The position numbers and the translations under genes were made by a program. This document shows positions 1 to 8,510 of a stretch of DNA of 33,365 nt, in pieces. The notes under the pieces are model-generated. The model did no database searches, had not been told where the DNA came from, and was given only the letters and a program-made list of their open reading frames with translations. Numbering within the stretch: the first letter of the stretch is position 1; every line of letters begins with the position of its first letter. The stretch spans positions 1 to 33,365 of the forward strand of contig JAKSBQ010000157.1 of assembly GCA_022361075.1 (NCBI GenBank), written 5' to 3'. The stretch is from Opitutales bacterium. Its GTDB lineage: Bacteria; Verrucomicrobiota; Verrucomicrobiia; Opitutales; JAFGAQ01.

Positions 1-1158
1 CTCGACAACACTCAGGTCATTACTTTGCGCAAAATGCTCATTATCCCCAATGCTTCCAGCAACCAACCGCGCTGAAGACATAGGCAATAGAACAAACCCT
101 AAAACAGTAATCACCAGCCAACCTGACCACCCCAATTGACTCGATTTCGCACGCGGACGTTTGAGTATGGATTCGATTCGTTCCTGTAGCTTGGACTTCG
201 TTTCTGCGACACAAAGCGCAAATGTTTGGGGAACCGGCGAGGCAATGGTCAACTCTGCGGTGTTCAAGAGGGTATGACTATAATCTTTCACGTTGATATG
301 TTGATGAGTTAAGACAGCTTCATCCGTGGCAATTTCCCTGTATTTTAAGATCTGGTAATTCGCCAACCAGATGACAGGATTGTAAAAGTGGAGCACGTGC
401 ACAATCGCCTGCAGGTAGTTCATCCAGAGATCTCCTCGTTTCACATGGTAAAGTTCGTGAAGTAAAATCAGCTCGAAGGAAGACTTCTCCAATCGATCCA
501 GTAGCACGGATGGGACGAAAATAACGGGCCGGAAAAAACCTTTAACTGAGGGACTGCTCGAATAGCTGCTGATCCGAACCTCAACCCTGGTTTTCAAACC
601 TATCTCAGACGAAAGACGGTCAACAAGGTTTTGAATTTCTATTGGGGCAGAATGGGACGCGCGGTCATTTCGTTTAAGCAAGCGATAGCGATCCAGATAA
701 TATAAGGTAAATCCCAAAACACCCATAAGATAGATGAGAAAGAACACGGACTTCATCGACAGTCTAATCACCATCTCATCATCCGTTCCATTGGCTCCGC
801 TCGCGTTTAGTGGCTGCTGGGTTTTCGCGTCGGAAGAATCCCAATCGCTTTCCAAAGCTTCATCTGAATTCCCAGACTGAAAAGCTGAGCTAGATCTCTT
901 GTCATCTGGATTAAGAAAAATCTCTTCTGCCTGCGGCAGTTGAATCCACCATGAGATCCCAGTCGGAAGGGCAAACTGAACTGGAAAAATGGCCTTAAAA
1001 ATGATCAGACACCAGATCCCGTATCGGATCGATGATCGAACTCTGTTTCCGAAACAAATATCCAACAGGATCAACACCAAAAAAACTAAAAACAACTGCC
1101 CCGCAAACAACCAGGCTGTGTTGGTGAACCATTCTGCGATTTCTTTAAGGGTATACAT
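1..1158 (-). CDS. BlaR1/MecR1-type M56 membrane metalloprotease (C-terminus cut by window edge)
   Basis: The reading frame is open from the ATG at 1158 to the left edge, giving 386 codons without a stop. Hydrophobic segments lie near residues 15-33, 44-62, 138-156 and 343-362, as in antirepressor proteases of the BlaR1 family. The zinc-site motif HELYH is at residues 234-238, inside the usual context (VKGFFRP before it, VKRGDLW after it), and the acidic helix EIATDEA at 276-282 should supply the third ligand. A GGAGG Shine-Dalgarno lies 8 nt before the start. It is 18 bp downstream of the BlaI-type gene, so the two form a signal-transduction pair in which the protease would inactivate the repressor. 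Whether a C-terminal sensor or other domain follows the fourth membrane helix cannot be seen. The signal need not be a beta-lactam; such pairs without a penicillin-binding domain are common in PVC bacteria (family knowledge). Confidence 0.9.
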   Translation of the reverse strand, partial: MYTLKEIAEWFTNTAWLFAGQLFLVFLVLILLDICFGNRVRSSIRYGIWCLIIFKAIFPVQFALPTGISWWIQLPQAEEIFLNPDDKRSSSAFQSGNSDEALESDWDSSDAKTQQPLNASGANGTDDEMVIRLSMKSVFFLIYLMGVLGFTLYYLDRYRLLKRNDRASHSAPIEIQNLVDRLSSEIGLKTRVEVRISSYSSSPSVKGFFRPVIFVPSVLLDRLEKSSFELILLHELYHVKRGDLWMNYLQAIVHVLHFYNPVIWLANYQILKYREIATDEAVLTHQHINVKDYSHTLLNTAELTIASPVPQTFALCVAETKSKLQERIESILKRPRAKSSQLGWSGWLVITVLGFVLLPMSSARLVAGSIGDNEHFAQSNDLSVVE

Positions 1159-1176
1159 GATAGAACCTCCAATTGA

Positions 1177-1569
1177 TTATCGATCCGAGTCGTCTATTAG
1201 TTTCCTCAACTGATCCAAATCCGATTTCGATAGGTTTTCATTCTCCAAGAGATGCTGCATCATGGGCACAATACCACCGCCGAATGCCTTTTGAGCGATG
1301 CGTTTCAACTCTCCGGACTTAGCTGTAGACTGACTGATTCTACTTTTGAAAAGCTGGAGGTTTCGGATTTTTGATAGCTCAAGATACCCTTTTTTCAACA
1401 TCCGATCCATTGTGGTTTTCACTGTACTGTAAGCCCAGTTGCGCTCTTCTTGTAAAGTTTCCTGAACTTCACCCGCAGTGCAGGATTCCTTTTCCCACAG
1501 CACCTTCATGATCGCCCACTCCGCATCGGTAAGTTCCGAATAGTTTTCTCTTAGTTTTTCGTCAGGCAT
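1177..1569 (-). CDS. BlaI/MecI/CopY-family transcriptional repressor
   Basis: A 130-residue protein with the family's standard length and layout: an N-terminal winged helix (LTDAEWAIMKVLW at 13-25, then TAGEVQ, then YSTVKTTMDRMLKKGYL) and a C-terminal helical dimerisation arm. The arm would carry the cleavage point for the partner protease. The gene is the first of a two-gene minus-strand operon, followed 18 bp later by the M56 protease. Dyads with ACA/TGT arms just upstream of its start suggest autorepression. Beyond the recognised family, the regulon cannot be told from the sequence; the nearest divergent gene is the sulfatase at 1851. Confidence 0.92.
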   Translation of the reverse strand: MPDEKLRENYSELTDAEWAIMKVLWEKESCTAGEVQETLQEERNWAYSTVKTTMDRMLKKGYLELSKIRNLQLFKSRISQSTAKSGELKRIAQKAFGGGIVPMMQHLLENENLSKSDLDQLRKLIDDSDR

Positions 1570-1581
1570 AGAATATTATCG

Positions 1582-1610
1582 ATACAAGTAGCATGTATTC
1601 GACATTTGTA
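1582..1610. promoter_or_regulatory. Candidate BlaI-type operator in front of the blaI-like gene
   Basis: Two adjacent dyads lie 13-41 bp upstream of the repressor start: ATACA-N7-TGTAT (1582-1598, perfect 5-bp arms) and GACATTTGTA (1601-1610). The second differs by one base from the TACAnnTGTA core of known BlaI/MecI operators. Position and form fit autoregulation. Binding is inferred, not shown. Confidence 0.55.
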
Positions 1611-1850
1611 GAATTAATCAAACACAAAAACCATAGAGACCATCTTAACAGCTTCTCTAATACTCTACTTTAGTGATTCTTAAGCCCAAGTTATTCTTCC
1701 GATCCACGCTTAGAGAACTTGGCACTTTTGTTTGGAAATCAGAATTTCCGTGTATAGTTTCCTTGAATCTCTCCGTATCTTGAATCAACAGAGAGACGAA
1801 CTGTTTGTTACCCCATGATCATTCGATCATTCATGACAACATTTACCCTT
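1611..1850. promoter_or_regulatory. Divergent intergenic region between the blaI-like gene and the sulfatase
   Basis: About 240 bp without a credible gene. It must hold the promoter of the plus-strand sulfatase. Visible structure: the 8-mer CTTGAATC occurs twice on the plus strand (1762-1769 and 1779-1786, 17 bp apart, i.e. nearly two helical turns), and TCTCTC (1768-1773) faces GAGAGA (1791-1796). These could be a tandem activator site, but I cannot assign -10/-35 boxes with confidence. Confidence 0.3.
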
Positions 1851-3254
1851 ATGAAAAAAGCTATCGGATCCATTAATCACGTTAAAAACCTGTTTATTTT
1901 ATCGATCTTCACAGTCTTCCCATCAGTTCTTACCTTCGCCTCTGACACACCCCCAAACATCGTTTTCATCATCGCGGATGATCTGGGGCCGAACGATACA
2001 TCGTTCATGGGGAACCAGGAAGTGAGAACCCCTGCACTTGAGGGACTCGCAGCCAAAAGCACCGTCCTTGAACAGGTCTACGTTACATCGCCGAGCTGTG
2101 CACCATCAAGGGGTTCCCTGTTATCCGGCCTAATGCCATACCGAAACGGTGCAGAACCCAACCACACCTACGTGAGAGACGACGTGAAACAACTTCCTGT
2201 CTACATGAAAGAGCTGGGATATGAAACCGTCTGCATCGGGAAAATCACTCACGGGAAAGACGCACGAGCAGGTTTCGATCACGACGATAAACAAATTTCA
2301 CTGGAATCTATTGGCAAGGTAGCTGATTTCCTCAAAAACCGAAAATCTGACAAACCGCTGCTCCTCATGGTAGGCGTCAGAGATCCACATGTTCCGTGGC
2401 CTGAAGAGTATTTTCCTCACTACGATCCGGATACCCTGGATCTTCCCAATCAACTCGTGGACACTCCTGATACCCGACTCGAGTTCGCACAGTACTACAC
2501 CGATGTAGAAATAATGGACAAGCAGATCGGAGCCACGTTAGACGCCGTCGAAAAGCATCTGGATGGCGAAACCATCATCTTTTTCACCAGTGATCACGGC
2601 GCTCAGCTTCCGTATGGAAAATGGAATAATTACGACTACAGCCTACAGGCTCCTATGCTCGTTTCATGGCCTGGTACAGTTACAGTCGGCGAACGTCATT
2701 CCACCCTGATTTCATTCGTCGACATCCTTCCCACCATGATCGAAATCGCTGGCGGTGAAGCACCTAAAAGTGGCTACGGTGAAGGGGAAATAGACGGTCG
2801 GTCCTTTTTGCCTCTTTTGAAGGGTAAAACTGACCATCACCGAAATTATGTCTTCGGCACCAACTCCTCTGCTGCCCATCACACCTACCCTACCCGTTCC
2901 GTCCGAACGGATCGTTTCCGATACATTCTAAACATCTTCCCCGAGCTGAATTTCACAGTGCAAACCGACCACAATCCCAAAGCTGAAAGTCACAACCTGT
3001 GGGTCTCTTGGGTGGAGGCGGCCAAAACCGATCCACTCGTCGCTCATAAGGTTAAGGCCTACCATCAACGTCCCAAGGAAGAACTTTACGACCTTCAACG
3101 CGACCCCTACGAACAGTTCAACTTAGCGAACGACCCAGTCTACTCTGAAAAACTCCATGAAATGCGGAAATTGCTTCAGAACTGGATCGAAAAAAGCGGA
3201 GACACCCTAGAAATGCACGGCAAGCCAATGCAAGTCCTGCTACCTGTCGAATAA
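1851..3254 (+). CDS. Exported family-S1 sulfatase, N-sulfoglucosamine sulfohydrolase-like
   Basis: A formylglycine-type sulfatase of 467 residues from the ATG at 1851. An upstream in-frame ATG at 1815 would add 12 residues, but MKKAIG followed by a hydrophobic stretch ending in FAS makes the better signal peptide. Key residues in this numbering: Asp43-Asp44 in the first metal motif (IIADD), the modification motif C-A-P-S-R with Cys83 as the formylglycine precursor, the HGK segment, VRDPHVPWP, and the second metal motif TSDHG. The SPSCAPSRG...NGAEPNH context and the length resemble the SGSH-like branch (SulfAtlas S1_8 type, from memory). It would hydrolyse sulfate esters or sulfamates of a glycan in the periplasm or outside. 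A GH67/GH20-like hydrolase gene follows after 39 bp, so the pair probably acts on one substrate. The exact substrate cannot be given. Confidence 0.9.
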   Translation: MKKAIGSINHVKNLFILSIFTVFPSVLTFASDTPPNIVFIIADDLGPNDTSFMGNQEVRTPALEGLAAKSTVLEQVYVTSPSCAPSRGSLLSGLMPYRNGAEPNHTYVRDDVKQLPVYMKELGYETVCIGKITHGKDARAGFDHDDKQISLESIGKVADFLKNRKSDKPLLLMVGVRDPHVPWPEEYFPHYDPDTLDLPNQLVDTPDTRLEFAQYYTDVEIMDKQIGATLDAVEKHLDGETIIFFTSDHGAQLPYGKWNNYDYSLQAPMLVSWPGTVTVGERHSTLISFVDILPTMIEIAGGEAPKSGYGEGEIDGRSFLPLLKGKTDHHRNYVFGTNSSAAHHTYPTRSVRTDRFRYILNIFPELNFTVQTDHNPKAESHNLWVSWVEAAKTDPLVAHKVKAYHQRPKEELYDLQRDPYEQFNLANDPVYSEKLHEMRKLLQNWIEKSGDTLEMHGKPMQVLLPVE

Positions 3255-3257
3255 CAG

Positions 3258-3278
3258 GTCGTTAGTGAATTTAACGAC
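3258..3278 (+). other. Intercistronic stem-loop between sulfatase and hydrolase genes
   Basis: A perfect 7-bp inverted repeat, GTCGTTA (3258-3264) and TAACGAC (3272-3278) with a 7-nt loop, lies 3 bp after the sulfatase stop and 15 bp before the next start. There is no T-run, so it is not a classical terminator. It may stabilise or set the ratio of the two messages. Confidence 0.4.
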
Positions 3279-3293
3279 AACAACCCCCACAAA

Positions 3294-5417
3294 ATGAAAA
3301 AACTCATTGCTGCCCTCTTAATCAGCTTAATGACGTGCATGTCACATGCACTGGACTACAAACTGGATTTTAATCCGGACTCAGATGTTCAGAAATTCGC
3401 ACTCGCGCTCTTCAAACAATCACTCGATGAAAAAGGTTACTCCGCAACGAGTTCAGACCACTTGTTTAAAATCACGATCTCAGACGAAGAGGATACGGAA
3501 CTAAAAAGCGAAAGCTATTCCTACATCGCCACTCCCACCAGTTTGCGAATTACCGCCTCCGATGACAATGGTCTGCTCTACGCAGTTCTTGATATCACGG
3601 AAGCCATGGAAAACGGCGTCCCGCTTGATCAACTCGCGAGCAAATCGGAATCCCCCGCCTACCCTTTTCGTGCCATCAAGTTCAACCTCCCCTGGCGTTC
3701 CTACCGTTTCGGACCCGCTCTGCAACAACACATGGAGACTTGCCGGGATCTCGCCTTCTGGGAGCGTTTTCTGGATATGATGGCGGAGAATCGATTTAAC
3801 GCCCTCTCACTGTGGAACCTCCACCCATTCAGTTACATGATTCGCGCGAAAAACTTCCCTTTTGCCTGCGATCTCAAAACGGATGAAGAACTAGCTGACT
3901 GGCAAAATTTCTACCACGAACTCTTCCGCATGGCAAAAGAACGAGGGATCGAAACTTACATCGTGAACTGGAACATCTTCGTACCTGATGGATTCGTCGA
4001 ACACTACGGAATTTCGGGCGATCGTAATGTGCACAAGTGGAACAAGAGCATCACACCAGAGATGGATGAAATCGTCCGCCGTTACACACGTGAAAGCGTC
4101 ACGCAGGTTCTTGAAGAATATCCCAACCTCACTGGAATCGGTCTGAGCCTTGGCGAGGCCATGAATGGCATGAGCACTGAAAATCGTGAAGAATGGGTGC
4201 TCGACACCATCGTCCGGGGCGTGCAGGAAGCGAATCGCCCCGCAAAACTCATTCACCGCGTCCCCTTTGCAGCGGGCAATCGTAATTTCGGCAGTATGAG
4301 TAAAGAAGCCGAATTGCTCACCCGAAAAGCACTCGAAGGAATTGAAGGTGTGGACGGCGACATTTTGGTCGAAGTGAAATTTAATTGGTCGCACGCACAC
4401 AGCACACCTGAACTTGTGAAGGTACACGGTGGAGACATCTCCGATACCTACTGGAATCCCGCGCCTGAGAACTACAAACTCATCTGGATGGCTCGAAATG
4501 AAGACTTCTTTTTTCTCAACTGGGGACAAGCCGACTTCATCCGCGATCACATTCGGCTCAACAAACATGACTACGTCGGTGGCTATTTTGTGGGTTCCGA
4601 GATGTATATTCCGGCCCTCGACTACTTCACGAAGCCCGGCATGGAGGTCGACTGGGACTACGCCTTCGAACGCCAATGGCTCTTCTACAAAATGTGGGGT
4701 CGCTTGCTCTACAATCCGCAAACACCCGATAGTATTTTCAGCAACGCCTTCTCGGCTCGTTATGGAGAAAACTACAGCACCCTGCTAGACGCCTACGAAG
4801 TCGCTTCACAGATTCCGCTGCTCATCTGCTCGAACTGGGACGTCTCCAACGACCGCTCGATCTATGCCGAAATGTTCATGAGTAACCGACGTTCAAAGGA
4901 ACGAAGAGCACAACTGATTAGTGTTTCGAATCTCATCGCGGACAAACCTCTCGATCCGGACTTTGTTTCCATTCGCGACTACGTGGAGACCACATTATCC
5001 GAAAAGACCTTTTCACCTGATAGGGTAACTCCACTTCAGCTGGCGGATCAATTCGAAGACCTTGCTAAACGATCCCTGCTCCTGATCAAAGGGTTCAAAG
5101 TGACAAACGATTCCCTCGCCTACGAAATCGGTGACATCCAAGCATGGGCGCATCTTTCTTTCTACATGGCTGACAAGATCCGTGGCACCACGAGCTATCA
5201 TTTCTTCGAACAATCAAAAAATGCTGCTTACCAGAATCAGGCTATTGATCATCTGAAGCAGGCGAAGGACCACTGGATCGATCTCGTAAAGATTACTGAG
5301 AAGCTCTACCCCGAAGCCTACTGCCAAATCCTCCCGAACGGACTGGATGAAAAATGGCACTGGTCAAAACTACTGCCCAATGTCCAAGCGGATATTGATT
5401 TTGTCTCCAACCCCTAA
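3294..5417 (+). CDS. Exported GH67/GH20-like glycoside hydrolase (alpha-glucuronidase-like fold)
   Basis: A 707-residue protein with a signal peptide (1-19, ending SHA). Residues 20-115 resemble the small alpha/beta domain that precedes the barrel in GH20 and GH67 enzymes (LRITASDDNGLLYAVLDI). From about 125 (YPFRAIKFNLPWRSYR) an (alpha/beta)8-type barrel follows, with the typical FLDMMAENRFNALSLWNLHPF strand-helix unit at 160-179, MAKERGIETYIVNWN at 213-227, and a strand-4 motif GIGLSLGEAMNG whose Glu288 is my candidate catalytic acid. The C-terminal 150 residues look helical. It does not match a single known GH family well enough to name a substrate; GH67, GH115 and GH163 relatives are alternatives. 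It sits 39 bp behind a sulfatase, so a sulfated, perhaps uronic-acid-containing glycan is likely (inference). Confidence 0.65.
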   Translation: MKKLIAALLISLMTCMSHALDYKLDFNPDSDVQKFALALFKQSLDEKGYSATSSDHLFKITISDEEDTELKSESYSYIATPTSLRITASDDNGLLYAVLDITEAMENGVPLDQLASKSESPAYPFRAIKFNLPWRSYRFGPALQQHMETCRDLAFWERFLDMMAENRFNALSLWNLHPFSYMIRAKNFPFACDLKTDEELADWQNFYHELFRMAKERGIETYIVNWNIFVPDGFVEHYGISGDRNVHKWNKSITPEMDEIVRRYTRESVTQVLEEYPNLTGIGLSLGEAMNGMSTENREEWVLDTIVRGVQEANRPAKLIHRVPFAAGNRNFGSMSKEAELLTRKALEGIEGVDGDILVEVKFNWSHAHSTPELVKVHGGDISDTYWNPAPENYKLIWMARNEDFFFLNWGQADFIRDHIRLNKHDYVGGYFVGSEMYIPALDYFTKPGMEVDWDYAFERQWLFYKMWGRLLYNPQTPDSIFSNAFSARYGENYSTLLDAYEVASQIPLLICSNWDVSNDRSIYAEMFMSNRRSKERRAQLISVSNLIADKPLDPDFVSIRDYVETTLSEKTFSPDRVTPLQLADQFEDLAKRSLLLIKGFKVTNDSLAYEIGDIQAWAHLSFYMADKIRGTTSYHFFEQSKNAAYQNQAIDHLKQAKDHWIDLVKITEKLYPEAYCQILPNGLDEKWHWSKLLPNVQADIDFVSNP

Positions 5418-5451
5418 GATGAGACCATTAAAAAGACTATAAAAGTTGTGA

Positions 5452-5480
5452 AGAGCATTCTGCATTAAACAGGATGCTCT
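5452..5480. terminator. Hairpin between convergent operons, possible bidirectional terminator
   Basis: AGAGCATTCTG (5452-5462) pairs with CAGGATGCTCT (5470-5480) over 11 bp with one G-T wobble and a 7-nt loop. It lies between the convergent hydrolase gene and the last gene of the TonB operon. The T-richness on either side is modest and not directly adjacent, so the termination call is tentative. Confidence 0.5.
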
Positions 5481-5489
5481 CATGTCGTT

Positions 5490-6392
5490 TCACGTATTCG
5501 ATCGCAGCTTCGCTCTTTCGATCTGCATTTTCCTGAATTTTTCGTATTGAGAAACCGTAAGCTTTTTCAATCCAGGAGAAATACTGGTAGCGATAGGCAT
5601 GCCTTTACCAGTGTATAAATAAACATCAAACTGGGGATTGCGTGCCATACGAGTGTTAAACGTATTGGTAAAATTGACTTTCTTTTTCACACCCGCTTTT
5701 AGATCTCCTACAGGGACCGCCCGTGTAATTTTTGTACGAACACCTTTCAATCTCATTCTGGCACTATCATCGTCGAAACTGAAGACAATCACAGCATAGC
5801 TATTTTCGATGTCATTCTCTGGCGTAACCGAAAAAGTTCCATAAACAGAATCAACCATTTTTGCTTCTTCGCTATCCTCCACATCTCCGGAAGCTCTTTC
5901 CATGAACATATTATCGAGTTCAAGAGATTGTGTCTCAAGTTTCGCAATATCATTGTTAAACGATTCTACAGCATCGGAATCCTCACTCGAACCACTGGCA
6001 ATCGCACCCTGTCTGGCAACACCTACGTCACTGACTTCGAGTGCAAAAGCACTCTGCATATTCACCATATCTGAGATTGCATCAGCCGATTTATAGGCCC
6101 TCTCTCTGGAACTAAAACCGTAATCTAAATCTTCAAGATCCGCATAAACTTTGCTTACTGCAACCGACGCAATGTGTGTACATGGGTTACTTCCGCTAGC
6201 TCGGGTTTGCTTTTTTGTACCAGTCAGGGTCAGCTTCTTTCCATCGAATGACTTAATGCGGTGAAATTCATTGTCGATTTTGGCACTCACTTTCGCTGAA
6301 AGAAACATGTAGTGATCGGACTCTTTTGCCTGAGCAAACAAAGGTGAGACGAATAACGTCAGCAGAAACAAGAGGGGTATCAGTTTTTTCAT
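5490..6392 (-). CDS. Exported protein of unknown function, last gene of the TonB operon
   Basis: 300 residues with a clear signal peptide (MKKLIPLLFLLTLFVSPLFAQA, cleavage near 22). I do not recognise a family. The mature part begins with a short beta-rich stretch (YMFLSAKVSAKI...KSFDGKKLTLTGTKKQ), then an acidic, Ala/Ser-rich, probably helical middle (about 95-185) with many Glu/Asp, then a beta-rich end (YAVIVFSFDDDSARMRLKGVRTKITRAVPVGDL) and a basic C-terminal helix. It has a single Cys (in NPCTH). It starts 20 bp after the TPR gene, in the same direction, so it is probably co-transcribed with the TonB system and acts in the periplasm or at the outer membrane. That partnership is inferred from position only. 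Confidence 0.75.
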   Translation of the reverse strand: MKKLIPLLFLLTLFVSPLFAQAKESDHYMFLSAKVSAKIDNEFHRIKSFDGKKLTLTGTKKQTRASGSNPCTHIASVAVSKVYADLEDLDYGFSSRERAYKSADAISDMVNMQSAFALEVSDVGVARQGAIASGSSEDSDAVESFNNDIAKLETQSLELDNMFMERASGDVEDSEEAKMVDSVYGTFSVTPENDIENSYAVIVFSFDDDSARMRLKGVRTKITRAVPVGDLKAGVKKKVNFTNTFNTRMARNPQFDVYLYTGKGMPIATSISPGLKKLTVSQYEKFRKMQIERAKLRSNT

Positions 6393-6412
6393 AATAACGT
6401 ATATTTTGGAAA

Positions 6413-7822
6413 TCAGTTAATAGTCAGTTGAGTAGAAATTTGGTCCAGTTCCCTTTTTCGAGAGGCGAGGAGGCAGTCCTGATAGAGTTTCTGAGCGCTT
6501 TCTCCCGCACCTTCATTAATAGCAATTTCCAACTTTTCCGCTGCGTACTCAAATGCTTCTAAGTGGATGTATACCTGTGCCTGAGCAAGCAATGCATTAA
6601 GCCGGGAGGCAGGGTAGAGTTCAGCACTGGAAAGAGTGATGAGTGCTAATTCTGAATCTTCATTCTGGTGTTGGGAAATGCCGAGGCGTACCAAAACATC
6701 GCCATTAGTGGGTTCAAGCTCATGTGCTTTCAAGAGTAGTTCTCTTGCCCTGCCAACTTCACCCTCAATTTCAGCAAGTTTTGCATTATACAGGTAAAGT
6801 GTAAGCTGCTCGTCCTGATCAAAATCATCTGAGCTACTATTGTAGGCGTCCATCAAATCCTGAGCTTCAACTGTGTAGCCACCATCAAGGAGTTTACTAG
6901 CACAACTCAAAACATCCGCAGTCTTTGGAAATATCTTCGCATGGATCATCTTCTTCTGAACAGAGGCCGCAAGTGGATATGAGCCCATTTTCATGTAAAG
7001 ATTGCTAAGCATCATTAGCTCTTCTTGATCCGGTGTTCCAATATCGATCAAATATTCCAGGACTGCACTCGCTCGTTCGAATTGATCTAGCCTGGTATAG
7101 GTATTTGCCAATACCTGCCAAAACTTGCGATCTTCAGGGAACTGCCGAGTCAAACTCTCTAAAATCACTCTAGCCGAATCAAAATTACCGAGTGCGATCA
7201 TACTGGCTAGCTTACCTTCCATCCAACTACGACCATTGGGCTCGTATAGAAGTGCCTGAGTGTAGGCAGACAAAGACGAAATATAATCCTTCTGAGCATA
7301 AAAACAGTAACCGATTTGACCGAATGTATCAGGATCTGTATCGCCTAACTTCACTGATTTCCCAAAGGCTTCCAACGCCCCGGAAAGATCCCCCTTATAT
7401 AACAAAAGCCACCCAAGAGAACGCCATGCTCTCAGGTAATCCGGATATTTCTGAATCGCTTTCGTGTAGGACATCAGGGCTTTCTCCTCTCTTTTAGCCT
7501 GAAAATAAAGATTACCTAGCACAAAATCAAATGACGCAGACAGATTCAGATTGTTCTCCGTTAGTCCCTCAATCATTTCCAGCGCAAAATCTGGGTCATC
7601 ATCCAAAAACGGAATAAACTGCTCCACTATCGCATATTCGCCCTCATCCAGGGTAGGTTCACGATGACTTAAGAAGCCATAACTCGCTTGGATTTTTGCA
7701 TGCAACTGCTCTTCGCTCAGAGGTGCAAAAATGGAGAAATCTCCAGTTGAGGTTGCACCCAAAGGTCGGATCAGGGCTATCAACAAAATGAGGTATATTC
7801 GGGCTACAGGATATTTGTTCAT
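6413..7822 (-). CDS. Exported tetratricopeptide-repeat protein of the TonB operon
   Basis: 469 residues with an N-terminal signal-like segment (IYLILLIALIRPLGATS) followed by TPR units throughout: ALMSYTKAIQKYPDYLRAWRSLGWL, ALEAFGKSVKLGDTDPDTFGQIGYC, SLSAYTQALLYEP and later copies near ARELLLKAHELEPTNGDVLVRLG and AALKLEIAINEG-like units. The last unit begins after residue 420. It follows the TonB gene by 2 bp and precedes the unknown exported protein by 20 bp. TPR proteins end several gammaproteobacterial DUF3450-type TonB clusters (family knowledge); the role is probably scaffolding of the energising complex or its receptor partners. Confidence 0.85.
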   Translation of the reverse strand: MNKYPVARIYLILLIALIRPLGATSTGDFSIFAPLSEEQLHAKIQASYGFLSHREPTLDEGEYAIVEQFIPFLDDDPDFALEMIEGLTENNLNLSASFDFVLGNLYFQAKREEKALMSYTKAIQKYPDYLRAWRSLGWLLLYKGDLSGALEAFGKSVKLGDTDPDTFGQIGYCFYAQKDYISSLSAYTQALLYEPNGRSWMEGKLASMIALGNFDSARVILESLTRQFPEDRKFWQVLANTYTRLDQFERASAVLEYLIDIGTPDQEELMMLSNLYMKMGSYPLAASVQKKMIHAKIFPKTADVLSCASKLLDGGYTVEAQDLMDAYNSSSDDFDQDEQLTLYLYNAKLAEIEGEVGRARELLLKAHELEPTNGDVLVRLGISQHQNEDSELALITLSSAELYPASRLNALLAQAQVYIHLEAFEYAAEKLEIAINEGAGESAQKLYQDCLLASRKRELDQISTQLTIN

Positions 7823-7824
7823 AA

Positions 7825-8505
7825 CTAAACAGAGAACATACTATCTCCGGGGCGAATTATAATTTTCATGCGTACCCAGCAGTTCACGCTTTCGTCATTT
7901 TTTCGAGCTGGAAAAAAAGTCCAGGTTTTGACACCCGCGATGACGTCCTGATTGATCTCCGTATTGCTGGATTCCAAAATATAGATTTTGCCCACCGTGC
8001 CCTTTTTGTTCACAACAAACATCACCCGTATCTCTTCCTTTTTATTTTCGGAATCCACTTTGGGCATGGTTCGATAGATGGGCTTTGGAGCGCGATCCAC
8101 GTCACTTTTTTCAAAGACTAACGTCTGTTCGAGATCCTGTTCTTCGATTTGAAACATAGAAAAGTCCACTTCAGTTTTCTTCAAAATATTGGACTCTTTC
8201 TGGGGCCGAATGCTTGTTTTAAAAAGTGCAACCTCCGTCGTTTTATCGAGCAGCAAAAACTTTTGAGTCTCGGCAAATGATGTATTCTCGATCTGAGCTT
8301 CCGTTACTTCAGAAGGTTGATCAGGAGGTGGTGGCATCTTTACAGATTGTATTCGCCTAGCTTCTTTTGGAGGTTCTGGTAACTCCTTGGTTTCAAAACT
8401 CAGTGATACGGTGTAAAATAAACCGGCAGAAATAGCTCCTCCTAATGTGATATGAATCACATGTTGCAAGAGAGAAGTCTCAATACTCTGTGGCTTAATG
8501 CGCAT
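7825..8505 (-). CDS. tonB: TonB-family energy transducer
   Basis: 226 residues with the TonB layout: a single N-terminal membrane anchor (about 14-35, containing a His near its start), a Pro-rich periplasmic spacer (ELPEPPKE at about 39-46, MPPPPDQPSE at 56-65), a charged linker, and a C-terminal TonB domain from about 135 (IYRTMPKVDSENKKEEIRVMFVVNKKGTVGKIYILESS) with the closing VKTWTFFPARKN motif. It couples inner-membrane proton flow to outer-membrane receptors. The start is 5 bp after the ExbD stop. The Pro-rich spacer is shorter than in E. coli TonB, which is usual for TonB2-like proteins. A receptor that could use it is encoded at 23.8-26.1 kb. Confidence 0.9.
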   Translation of the reverse strand: MRIKPQSIETSLLQHVIHITLGGAISAGLFYTVSLSFETKELPEPPKEARRIQSVKMPPPPDQPSEVTEAQIENTSFAETQKFLLLDKTTEVALFKTSIRPQKESNILKKTEVDFSMFQIEEQDLEQTLVFEKSDVDRAPKPIYRTMPKVDSENKKEEIRVMFVVNKKGTVGKIYILESSNTEINQDVIAGVKTWTFFPARKNDESVNCWVRMKIIIRPGDSMFSV

Positions 8506-8510
8506 GTTAT

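Noticed and set aside
3891-4721. 276-codon open frame on the minus strand inside the GH67/GH20-like gene
   Set aside because: It is antisense to a gene with clear signal peptide and domain motifs; its translation shows no motif and only reflects codon bias of the plus-strand gene.
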